Positions 43,130 to 49,688 of a stretch of DNA of 49,688 bases are shown piece by piece (position 1 is the first letter of the stretch; each line of letters starts with the position of its first letter). The stretch is from NCBI GenBank assembly GCA_016929295.1, contig JAFGJB010000234.1:1-49688 (forward strand), in the 5' to 3' direction. A program made the position numbers and the translations under genes. This DNA comes from Candidatus Zhuqueibacterota bacterium (lineage in GTDB: Bacteria > Zhuqueibacterota > Zhuqueibacteria > Residuimicrobiales > Krinioviventaceae). A model generated the notes under the pieces. It was not told the origin of the DNA. It saw only the letters and a list, made by a program, of their open reading frames with translations, and searched no databases.

Positions 43130-43998
43130 AAGATCCCTAACGAGAATAGATGAGTCAATCCCAACTCAACATGAGTCGAGAGGGCATATTCGATTCGAAA
43201 TCGAGCGAGAGAGAGGGTGAAACCGGCGCACAGGCGTGACGGCGCGCTGCCCACCCCCGTTCTCAAAGTGAGAACGGAAAATATCATGCAGCTGATGCCG
43301 CAGCGCACGTCCAATGGAAAACGAATATCTTTGTGCAGATCAAAGTCAATCACACAATGACGAAGCGGCGTCATGTGCATCCCCACCGTCAGACAGCTGG
43401 GGAGCGGCTCCCGCTCGACGCCCACTTTCGCGTTAGTGACATTTGCCGCGGAGAAGCCAAAGGCCGCTTTTTCGCCTAGCCGGACGACCAGTCCGATATC
43501 GAGCAAAAAAGAATCGGCTTGACCATAGCGTTGAATAGTCACAAGACCATAGCGGCTGGCGAGACCGATCAGGAGCGCAGGTGACAGCTCGATTGCCAGG
43601 GCAGCCAGAAACTGATTTTCATGATAAAGTTCGTTGCCAAAGTATTGGATGCCGATGCCGCATGAATAGCGTCGGCGGCGATGGCGACCAGCCACATTGC
43701 CGACGTTGAGATCCTGCAGATCATATGGCTTTGCATAAAAAAAATGTACATCAAAGCTGGGCGCGCCATGGAGCGCCGCAGGATTGACATAGATGGCATC
43801 TGCACCGGAGCGCCACCCCACGCCGGCGCCGGCCAATGCAGCGTAGCGAGCGCTTGCGGGCATGAGATCAAAGCTGGCGAACGAAGAATCCGCTGCCACC
43901 CAGAGTGCGAAAAAACAGGAACGAAAAATGGCGCTGCGACGTTTAGTAAATTGAACTATTGGCTTGATATTTTGTTGAAAAACTTTCATATTGGCCAT
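43126..43998 (-). CDS. PorV/PorQ-like outer-membrane barrel protein
   Basis: About 290 residues, with a signal segment (KRRSAIFRSCFFALWVAADSS) and then FDLMPASARYAALAGAG, the start typical of PorV/PorQ-type barrels, where an A-R-x-x-A-L-A/G-G-A-G motif begins strand 1 and GADAIYVNPAAL comes soon after. The remainder has repeated beta strands ending in a Phe. These proteins are related to FadL and to type IX secretion shuttle parts, but no T9SS core genes are in the window. The ATG at 43998 is chosen; 43989 is also possible. The longer frame to 44199 is antisense to the DUF4835 gene and is rejected. Confidence 0.75.
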   Translation of the reverse strand: MANMKVFQQNIKPIVQFTKRRSAIFRSCFFALWVAADSSFASFDLMPASARYAALAGAGVGWRSGADAIYVNPAALHGAPSFDVHFFYAKPYDLQDLNVGNVAGRHRRRRYSCGIGIQYFGNELYHENQFLAALAIELSPALLIGLASRYGLVTIQRYGQADSFLLDIGLVVRLGEKAAFGFSAANVTNAKVGVEREPLPSCLTVGMHMTPLRHCVIDFDLHKDIRFPLDVRCGISCMIFSVLTLRTGVGSAPSRLCAGFTLSLARFRIEYALSTHVELGLTHLFSLGIF

Positions 43999-44019
43999 TG
44001 CATTCCAATCAGGTATATC

Positions 44020-44892
44020 ATGGAGATTCACAGGGTGCTCGGGAAACATCTGCTTCAGTGCGCAGTCGTAGCCATCATCGTCTGGGCAGTCCAACCGATA
44101 TTTGCACAGCGTATCGAGTCGGAAGTCGAGACGGACTTGCGAACACTGCCCCAGGAAAAACAGGACAAGCTCATCGATTTTGCCGACCGCGTGCGGCAAT
44201 TTCTCGATAGCACGCCATGGTGTGATGATCCATGGAACACCCCGGTATTTCTGACCGTCACGCTTCGCCTTGAAGACATGAGCACCGGGGCAGAAGAACG
44301 ATACAAAGGCACGATCATCATCAGCAACAGCTACGATATTCAGTTTTCTGATCTGCGCTGGCGATTCGCCTATCAGAGCGGCGATCCTATTTTATATGCG
44401 GAAAACAATCTTGATTCCTTCACCAGCGTCCTGGCATTTTATGTGAACATGATCCTGGGTGGCGAATTTGATAAATGGGGAACTCTCGCCGGCGCCGCTT
44501 ACTATGAAAAAGCGCGCAATATCGCCGAACAGAGCAAATTTGGCCTGGGTCGATTCATCGAGGGCTGGGATCGACGCCTCGACCTGATAAACTATTTTTT
44601 GAGCGACATCCACAAACCATTCCGCGAGATGGTCGACTATTATTTCTATGGTCTCTCTTATGTCGGCGAAGACAACGAAAGAGCCAGAAAACATTGCGCT
44701 TCAGCAATCTCAATGCTGGACAGAATCGTTGCGAAAGATCCGGAAAATGAATACGCCAAAGGCTTTATCAACGCCCATTACCAGGAGATTGTTGAAATTT
44801 ACCGACGAGCTCTCAACAAGGAGCCACTCAGGCAGATGCTGGTGCTCGACCCGGATCACGAACGAGTCTATCGCGATATCATTGACAGGTAG
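44020..44892 (+). CDS. DUF4835 family secreted protein
   Basis: A 290-residue protein with a Sec signal peptide (hydrophobic LLQCAVVAIIVWAVQ, cleavage near FAQ-RI). It matches the DUF4835 family of FCB bacteria in its order: RQFLDSTPWCDD early, VTLRLEDMSTGAEERYKGT, DIQFSDLRWRFAYQ, then SFTSVLAFYVNMILG and AYYEKARNIAEQS, and a helical C-terminus. Function unknown, periplasmic or outer-membrane associated. Its ATG is only 21 bases from the divergent PorV-like ATG, so the two genes have no room for separate intergenic promoters. It is convergent with the antiporter gene; the 62-base gap shows no clear terminator. Confidence 0.83.
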   Translation: MEIHRVLGKHLLQCAVVAIIVWAVQPIFAQRIESEVETDLRTLPQEKQDKLIDFADRVRQFLDSTPWCDDPWNTPVFLTVTLRLEDMSTGAEERYKGTIIISNSYDIQFSDLRWRFAYQSGDPILYAENNLDSFTSVLAFYVNMILGGEFDKWGTLAGAAYYEKARNIAEQSKFGLGRFIEGWDRRLDLINYFLSDIHKPFREMVDYYFYGLSYVGEDNERARKHCASAISMLDRIVAKDPENEYAKGFINAHYQEIVEIYRRALNKEPLRQMLVLDPDHERVYRDIIDR

Positions 44893-44954
44893 ACCGCGAG
44901 ACACTTTAGAAGAGACGTCCTCTGATTAAAATCTCTCACCTGATCAGCAAAGTT

Positions 44955-45911
44955 TTACATCCCCTTGAATAACAAGCCCAAAAAGAGCAGATAAACAACA
45001 AATAATATAATCCCTTCCCAGCGACTCAGACGAAAGCGCGACAGGAGCATTGGTATACTGATAAAGGTAAATCCTATCATAAAAGGATAATGCAGCTTGA
45101 ACAGAGAGCGGTCCACAGGAATAGGCGTGATGGCGGCGACGATCGCAATGACAAAGAGGATGTTAAAAATATTGCTGCCGATCACATTGCCGACGGCGAT
45201 ATCCACGCGCCCGCGCGCCGCGCTGACAGCCGAAATCGCCAGTTCAGGCAATGATGTACCGACGGCAACAACACTCATTCCAATGACAACCCGACTGACA
45301 TTATAGTACTCTGCGATGAATTCGGCTGAGCCGACAATAAAATAGGATCCACCAACCAATCCCGCTAATCCGGTAAGGACATAGAACAGATTTTTGAAAA
45401 AAAGTTTGGGATGATGTTTGATATCGACAAAATCCTCCTGGGCCTTCGCTTCATGCCTGTCGCGCCGTGACATGCGAATGATGAAAAATAGAAAAGCGAC
45501 AAAGCCGCCGATGAGCATAAAGCCATCGGCTGTGCCAAGTTCGCCATCCCAGCTCATCAGACTGAATGCCACTGTGCCCAACAGCAGGATGGGAATTTCC
45601 TGGCGAAACATGGATTTGGCAATTTTCAGAGGTCTGATCATGGCGCTCAGGCTGATGACAAGCCCGATATTTGCAATATTGCTGCCGATAATATTGCCGA
45701 GCGATAAATCTTTCGTGCCGCGCAACGCTGCAAACAGCGATACCGCTAATTCGGGTGAAGAGGTGCCCATCGCCACAATTGTCAAACCAACAATGAGAGG
45801 ACGGATGCCAAAACCGATGGCCAGGTTCGCCGAGCCCCGGACTAACAACTCGGCGCCACCCCACAGGGTGATCAAACCCAGAAAAAGTAAGACAATTTTT
45901 ATCATTAACAT
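44955..45911 (-). CDS. Calcium/sodium antiporter (CaCA family)
   Basis: A 318-residue inner-membrane antiporter with ten helices in two inverted repeats. The alpha motifs are VAMGTSSPELAVSL with GSNIANIGLV in the first half and VAVGTSLPELAISA with GSNIFNILFV in the second, the signature of YrbG-type Ca2+/Na+ exchangers. An acidic/basic loop (RRDRHEAKAQEDF) lies between halves. The start is ATG 45911 (45905 is an alternative). It follows pyrE after 12 bases and may be read with the pyrimidine genes. Confidence 0.92.
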   Translation of the reverse strand: MLMIKIVLLFLGLITLWGGAELLVRGSANLAIGFGIRPLIVGLTIVAMGTSSPELAVSLFAALRGTKDLSLGNIIGSNIANIGLVISLSAMIRPLKIAKSMFRQEIPILLLGTVAFSLMSWDGELGTADGFMLIGGFVAFLFFIIRMSRRDRHEAKAQEDFVDIKHHPKLFFKNLFYVLTGLAGLVGGSYFIVGSAEFIAEYYNVSRVVIGMSVVAVGTSLPELAISAVSAARGRVDIAVGNVIGSNIFNILFVIAIVAAITPIPVDRSLFKLHYPFMIGFTFISIPMLLSRFRLSRWEGIILFVVYLLFLGLLFKGM

Positions 45912-45923
45912 GGCAGTGATCCG

Positions 45924-46499
45924 CTATTGAATATCGCGACTCCCGGGTTTGACAACCGGGATGTCATTCTCGCACAAGGGACATTTTTCCGCTTCATAGG
46001 TGACAACATCCATGCGAAACACTGAAAAGACGCGCTCATCGAAGAGCTGGATCCCCTTGCTGCGGTCGACGATGAAACCGACTCCGACGACCTTGGCGCC
46101 AGCTCCTTTTGTCAGCTCGATTATTTCCCGCACCGAGCCGCCTGTTGTCACCACATCCTCCACGACGAGCAGTCGTTCATCACGGCCTATTTCAAAACCG
46201 CGCCGAAGTTTCATGATCCCATTTTCTCGTTCGGCAAAGATGGCCCGGCAGCCAAGCAGTCGTGCACACTCTTGCCCGACTATGATTCCGCCAACGGCGG
46301 GAGAAATGACGCAATCAATCTCCTCATCCCGAACATTTTGCACAATCTCCCGGCAGAACAACTCTGTATAGCGGGGATATTGCAGGACGCGAGCGCACTG
46401 AAAGTATTGCGGGCTGTGCAATCCGGAGGTCAACAAAAAGTGACCATGCAGCAGCGCCCCTGTCGATTCGAAAATCTTTAACGCCTCTTCATTATCCAT
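45924..46499 (-). CDS. pyrE: Orotate phosphoribosyltransferase
   Basis: A 191-residue enzyme forming OMP from orotate and PRPP. The PRPP motif is RLLVVEDVVTTGGSV, and the orotate/flexible loop region includes GHFLLTSGLHSP near the N-terminus. Four Cys-rich residues near the C-terminus (AEKCPLCEN) are an unusual small addition. The ATG at 46499 is chosen because GGA is spaced eight bases upstream; the ATG at 46508, three bases after the pyrF stop, is also possible. It is followed closely by the antiporter. Confidence 0.93.
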   Translation of the reverse strand: MDNEEALKIFESTGALLHGHFLLTSGLHSPQYFQCARVLQYPRYTELFCREIVQNVRDEEIDCVISPAVGGIIVGQECARLLGCRAIFAERENGIMKLRRGFEIGRDERLLVVEDVVTTGGSVREIIELTKGAGAKVVGVGFIVDRSKGIQLFDERVFSVFRMDVVTYEAEKCPLCENDIPVVKPGSRDIQ

Positions 46500-46511
46500 G
46501 CTGTTCATCCA

Positions 46512-47327
46512 CTATATTGATAATCGCGCTTGATTTAATTGCAACATTGTCGCTTGCGCTGTCTTTTGCGCTGCCTGGGCGAAATCGCTATTTTGTGATG
46601 CGTAAATGATTGCCCGGCTGGAGTTAAAGAGCGCCAGCGATCCTTTGGCATCGATGCCATTTCGAACAGCGATCGCCAGATCTCCGCCCTGCGTTCCAAT
46701 ACCCGGGATGAGAAACGGCAATTCCGGCGACATTTTTCTTACAGCTGTCAGTTCATCCGGATGCGTCGCGCCGACAACCAGGCCGCAGTTATGGCGTGTA
46801 TTCCAGGCATTGACCATAGTGGCCACTCGTTCATACAGGCACTGCTTGCCGTTTGAGAAATATTGAAAATCCCGCGATCCCGGATTCGAGGTGAGACAGA
46901 GGAAAAACACACCTTTTGTCTCGTCCGTTAAAAATGGCGCCGCCGAATCAAATCCCATGTAAGGATTCACGGTCACGCAATCCGCATGCAGGAGATCAAA
47001 AACGGCTTTGGAATACATGGCGGCGGTGTTGCCAATATCACCACGTTTGGCATCGGCAATTTTAATCACATCATCCGGCAGGCAGGCAAAGGTATCAAAG
47101 AGAGCTTGCCATCCCGCCACGCCGTGGGCTTCGTAAAAAGCCACATTCACCTTGAATGCGGCAGCATAGTCCGCTGTCGCCTCAATGATGGCCTTGTTAA
47201 AGTCTAACAGCGGATTTTTTGATGTCCGGATTGCTCTCGGCACTTTTTCAATCACCGTATCTAATCCGACGCACAAGAGCGAATTTTTCTTTGCAATGAT
47301 TTGTTGAACTCTATCGTGAAAATTCAT
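46512..47327 (-). CDS. pyrF: Orotidine 5'-phosphate decarboxylase, type 2
   Basis: A 271-residue TIM-barrel enzyme converting OMP to UMP. The catalytic stretch IKIADAKRGDIGNT and the later GLVVGATHPDE and IPGIGTQGGD (phosphate loop) identify the longer type 2 form (about 270 residues) seen in mycobacteria, Bacteroidota and others. An early LLCVGLDT is the substrate strand. It precedes pyrE by three bases or so, so the last two steps of UMP synthesis are co-expressed. Start ATG at 47327. Confidence 0.95.
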   Translation of the reverse strand: MNFHDRVQQIIAKKNSLLCVGLDTVIEKVPRAIRTSKNPLLDFNKAIIEATADYAAAFKVNVAFYEAHGVAGWQALFDTFACLPDDVIKIADAKRGDIGNTAAMYSKAVFDLLHADCVTVNPYMGFDSAAPFLTDETKGVFFLCLTSNPGSRDFQYFSNGKQCLYERVATMVNAWNTRHNCGLVVGATHPDELTAVRKMSPELPFLIPGIGTQGGDLAIAVRNGIDAKGSLALFNSSRAIIYASQNSDFAQAAQKTAQATMLQLNQARLSI

Positions 47328-47368
47328 TCTCGTTTCATCCTTTTGAAATTTCTCGAGCAGGACATGCC

Positions 47369-47824
47369 CTAGAAATAGAGAATTTCAGCGTGCGCTTCAG
47401 CCGTTTTCGCTAAAACCAACATGGCCACGCTTGGTGGCGACGAACCGGGAGGTCGCGACGCTGAGCCGGGATTAATGGTCATGCACTGATCTTTTTGCCT
47501 GACGCACGGCCTGTGCGTGTGTCCATTAATTTGAATTGTCGGTTTGTCAGCTGTAAATAGATGTCCCGGGATGTGCGTGACAATGAAATCAAATCCATCA
47601 AGATGAAAATCTAGCCGCTCCGGCAGTTTCTCGGCAAACGGCGACATATCCATGTTGCCGCGGACGGCATCAACCGGCGCGATAAAATGCAACTGGCGCA
47701 GAATTCGCTCGTGTCCAATATCACCGGCATGTATGATGCGGTCCACATTGTCGAACAGCTCAAAAACCTTTGCCGGCAAAACGCCGTGTGTATCCGAAAT
47801 TATTCCTATTTTATACACAGTCAT
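47369..47824 (-). CDS. YfcE-type metallophosphoesterase
   Basis: A 151-residue calcineurin-fold phosphodiesterase. Metal motifs are ISDTHG, HAGDIGH, RGNMD (Asn-Asp variant of GNCD), VTHIPGH and INGHTHRP, all present, so it should be active on phosphodiesters. The ATG at 47824 is preferred to the GTG one codon before. It follows serS after 12 bases, suggesting cotranscription; the relation in function is unclear. Confidence 0.92.
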   Translation of the reverse strand: MTVYKIGIISDTHGVLPAKVFELFDNVDRIIHAGDIGHERILRQLHFIAPVDAVRGNMDMSPFAEKLPERLDFHLDGFDFIVTHIPGHLFTADKPTIQINGHTHRPCVRQKDQCMTINPGSASRPPGSSPPSVAMLVLAKTAEAHAEILYF

Positions 47825-47836
47825 CACCCAATTGGG

Positions 47837-49099
47837 CTATTTGATGATATCAACACCCATGTATTTCTGCAGCACTGTCGGAACTTTTATCGTTCCTTCA
47901 TCTGTCTGGTAATTTTCCAAAATAGCGATGACCGTACGGGGCAATGCCAGTCCTGATCCGTTCAACGTATGCACATATTCCGGCTTGGCGCCCCGTTGCC
48001 GCCGAAAGCGTATATTCGCGCGGCGCGCCTGAAAATCGCCAAAGTTGCTGCACGAAGACACCTCGAGCCATTTTTCGATGCCCTTGGCATAGACTTCAAT
48101 GTCATAGCATTTTGCCGCGGCAAAACTCAAATCACCTGTCGCCAGCGTCAAGACGCGATAGGGCAATTCAAGCGCCTGCAGCACATCTTCGGCGTTTTGC
48201 AGCAGTGATTCCAATTCATCCCACGAGTTTTCCGGCTTGACAAACTTGACCATCTCGACTTTGTCAAACTGATGAATTCGAACGAGGCCGCGAGTTTCTT
48301 TGCCATAAGCGCCGGCCTCGCGCCTGAAGCAGGGTGTGTAGGCGGTGTATTTTATCGGCAAATCATCGCCATTGAGCATTTCTTCGCGATGCAGATTGGT
48401 GACCGGCACTTCGGCCGTCGGAATGAGAAAGAGATCGTCAATCTCGCAGCGATACATATCTTCTTCCAGTTTTGGCAGCTGCCCGGTGCCGAACATGGCT
48501 TCGCGTTTGGTGACAAACGGCGGCAGTATTTCCGTGTAACCGTGCTTATCGACATGGAGTTCTATCATGAAATTGATCAGCGCTCTTTCCAGTCTGGCGC
48601 CCAATCCTCGATAGCTGACGAAAAATGAACCTGACATGCGCGAGGCACGGGCGAAATCGATGATGCCAAGCCTTTCGGCGATCTCATAATGAGGGAGCGG
48701 CTGAAAATCCGCCGCCGGGTCACCCCACGTTTTGAGGACGACATTGTCCCCTTCGCCGCCCACCGGCACTGACTCGTGGGGAATGTTGGGGATGCGGATG
48801 AGCAACTGATAGATCTGATCCTCAATGACCTTGAGCTCATCATCTTGCTGCTTAATCTCCTCGGCCAAACGCCGCATGTCGGCGATGGCGACTGTTGTCT
48901 CTTTGCCAGCTTTTTTCATTTCCGCAATCTTGAGCGTCGCTCTGTTTTGCTCTGCTCTGGCCGATTCGACCTCGCCTATGATCGTCCGGCGCTTGATATC
49001 CAGATCAAGCAGCGCATCGACATCCGCCTTTTCACGCTTGTGCGCGATCGCTTTTCTGACGACATCGACATTCTCTCGAATATACTTTAGATCCAGCAT
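47837..49099 (-). CDS. serS: Seryl-tRNA synthetase
   Basis: A 420-residue class II synthetase. An N-terminal coiled-coil tRNA-binding arm (about 30-100, E/K/A-rich) precedes the catalytic core: TAEVPVTNLHREEML, motif 2 FRREAGAYGKETRGLVRIHQ and motif 3 NGSGLALPRTVIAILEN. The SSCSNFGDFQARRANIRFR segment is typical. Length is standard. Start ATG at 49099, 26 bases after the sugar-transferase stop. Confidence 0.97.
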   Translation of the reverse strand: MLDLKYIRENVDVVRKAIAHKREKADVDALLDLDIKRRTIIGEVESARAEQNRATLKIAEMKKAGKETTVAIADMRRLAEEIKQQDDELKVIEDQIYQLLIRIPNIPHESVPVGGEGDNVVLKTWGDPAADFQPLPHYEIAERLGIIDFARASRMSGSFFVSYRGLGARLERALINFMIELHVDKHGYTEILPPFVTKREAMFGTGQLPKLEEDMYRCEIDDLFLIPTAEVPVTNLHREEMLNGDDLPIKYTAYTPCFRREAGAYGKETRGLVRIHQFDKVEMVKFVKPENSWDELESLLQNAEDVLQALELPYRVLTLATGDLSFAAAKCYDIEVYAKGIEKWLEVSSCSNFGDFQARRANIRFRRQRGAKPEYVHTLNGSGLALPRTVIAILENYQTDEGTIKVPTVLQKYMGVDIIK

Positions 49100-49125
49100 C
49101 TTCTTTCACCTTTATTATAGTTGTA

Positions 49126-49688
49126 TTACTGTCCCTTAAAACGCAACATGACATATACGGTATAGAACATGATGCGAAAATCGAGCCGCAGCGAGATATT
49201 GTCTATATAGTACAAATCGTAATCCAGCTTTTCCTTCACATCCTCGATGGTCGTATCATATTTGCCTTTCACCTGCGCCCAGCCGGTCACGCCCGGTTTC
49301 ACCCTGAGGCGGCGCGTGTAGAGAGGGTATTCCCGCTTGAGCTTGTCGACGAAATAGGGGCGTTCGGGTCGCGGACCGACGAGGCTCATATCGCCATTCA
49401 AGACATTGATCAACTGCGGGAACTCGTCGATGCGAACCTTGCGGATGAACCGGCCGATGCGCGTAATGCGCGGATCCGTTTTTCCCGCCCACACCGGCCC
49501 GGTGTAGCGTTCGGCATCCTGGATCATGGAGCGAAATTTATAGACGGTGAAATTCCGGCCGTTTTTGCCGACGCGCTTTTGTTTATAGAACACCGGACCA
49601 GGAGAATCGATCTTGATCAAAATAGCGAATAAAACCAGGACCGGTGACAAAATGAGCAAGCCGCACAGAGAAAACAGGATATCGATGA
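49126..49688 (-). CDS. Polyprenyl-phosphate sugar-1-phosphate transferase (5' truncated by window end)
   Basis: The frame is open to the last base, so the N-terminus lies beyond the window; 187 residues are visible. They form the catalytic domain of the WcaJ/PglC-type initiating transferase, which attaches a sugar-1-phosphate to undecaprenyl phosphate. Marks are the membrane segment before DSPGPVFYKQKRVG, VYKFRSM, RIGRFIRKVRIDEFPQLIN, SLVGPRPERPYFV and KPGVTGWAQVKGKY. The protein probably begins surface polysaccharide synthesis, matching the glycosyltransferase and nucleotidyltransferase genes elsewhere in the window. Full-length members usually have further N-terminal helices. Confidence 0.93.
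   Translation of the reverse strand, partial: IDILFSLCGLLILSPVLVLFAILIKIDSPGPVFYKQKRVGKNGRNFTVYKFRSMIQDAERYTGPVWAGKTDPRITRIGRFIRKVRIDEFPQLINVLNGDMSLVGPRPERPYFVDKLKREYPLYTRRLRVKPGVTGWAQVKGKYDTTIEDVKEKLDYDLYYIDNISLRLDFRIMFYTVYVMLRFKGQ

Noticed and set aside
43999-44199. 67-residue N-terminal extension of the PorV-like gene
   Set aside because: It is antisense to the signal peptide region of DUF4835 and places a long cytosolic-like stretch before a signal peptide.
1-49688. tRNA, rRNA, riboswitch, CRISPR or IS elements
   Set aside because: Gaps were read for cloverleaf ends, T-box or vitamin riboswitch cores, regular repeats and transposase-like genes; none was convincing.

Overview
The window looks like ordinary chromosome from a Gram-negative (diderm) bacterium of the Fibrobacterota-Chlorobiota-Bacteroidota (FCB) superphylum, most likely an uncultured relative of the Calditrichota or KSB1 lineages. 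The placement is an inference. It rests on a DUF4835-type secreted protein, a PorV/PorQ-like barrel, a YbeY whose third metal ligand is Asp as in Bacteroidota, a helix-hairpin-helix protein with a barrel-like remainder, a DUF4097 lipoprotein, GYF_2 and MinD-like domains in one chain, and the gene order phoH / 7TM-HD / ybeY / CNNM. Base composition is near 50% G+C except for one visibly A+T-richer methyltransferase gene. TTG and GTG start codons are common, several with a well-placed GGAGG or GAGG. I see no rRNA, tRNA, CRISPR array, IS element or prophage, and no gene-free stretch above 300 bases.

Layout. 1-1290: the end of a secreted PA14-domain protein with a strong terminator, then a YwaF-like membrane protein. 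1290-1567: gene-free and rich in hairpins. 1568-5330 (minus): a Tat-exported Gfo/Idh/MocA oxidoreductase behind the dipeptidase gene pepD, and a DUF4097 lipoprotein. 5570-11581 (plus): a housekeeping run of polyprenyl synthase, GT9 glycosyltransferase, rsfS, argS, a PfkB kinase and an ECF-type ATPase. 11746-13960: a Na/Pi cotransporter and, convergent to it, an ECF S-component. 14134-18726 (plus): a leaderless trypsin-like protease, a membrane histidine kinase and an NtrC-type regulator in tight succession. 18876-21174: a sodium:solute symporter, a two-helix small protein and an unknown 183-residue protein. 21206-24861 (minus): an S9-type hydrolase, a second Gfo/Idh/MocA oxidoreductase and a GlmU-like sugar nucleotidyltransferase. 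24937-26659: an orphan DNA methyltransferase and a LysE exporter. 26873-28994: a GT2 glycosyltransferase and an LPG-synthase-like flippase. 29126-32080: the GYF_2/MinD-like ATPase, a cold-shock protein and an unknown polytopic membrane protein. 32147-37215: CNNM transporter, ybeY, 7TM-HD phosphodiesterase and phoH. 37298-38453: a LysM protein and a coiled-coil lipoprotein behind a near-consensus promoter. 38676-43998: aspS, a GT9-like fragment, the HhH/barrel protein and the PorV-like protein. 44020-44892 (plus): DUF4835. 44955-49688 (minus): a Ca/Na antiporter, pyrE, pyrF, a YfcE-like phosphoesterase, serS and the end of a polyprenyl-phosphate sugar transferase.

Most of the genes serve translation, envelope and polysaccharide synthesis, pyrimidine synthesis and solute transport. 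The least conventional pieces are the protease / kinase / NtrC cassette, the GYF_2-MinD-Cys4 ATPase, the split ECF transporter, the ArgS with an atypical HIGH motif, the A+T-rich orphan methyltransferase, and the hairpin cluster at 1299-1416. None of these is by itself convincing proof of a new system.
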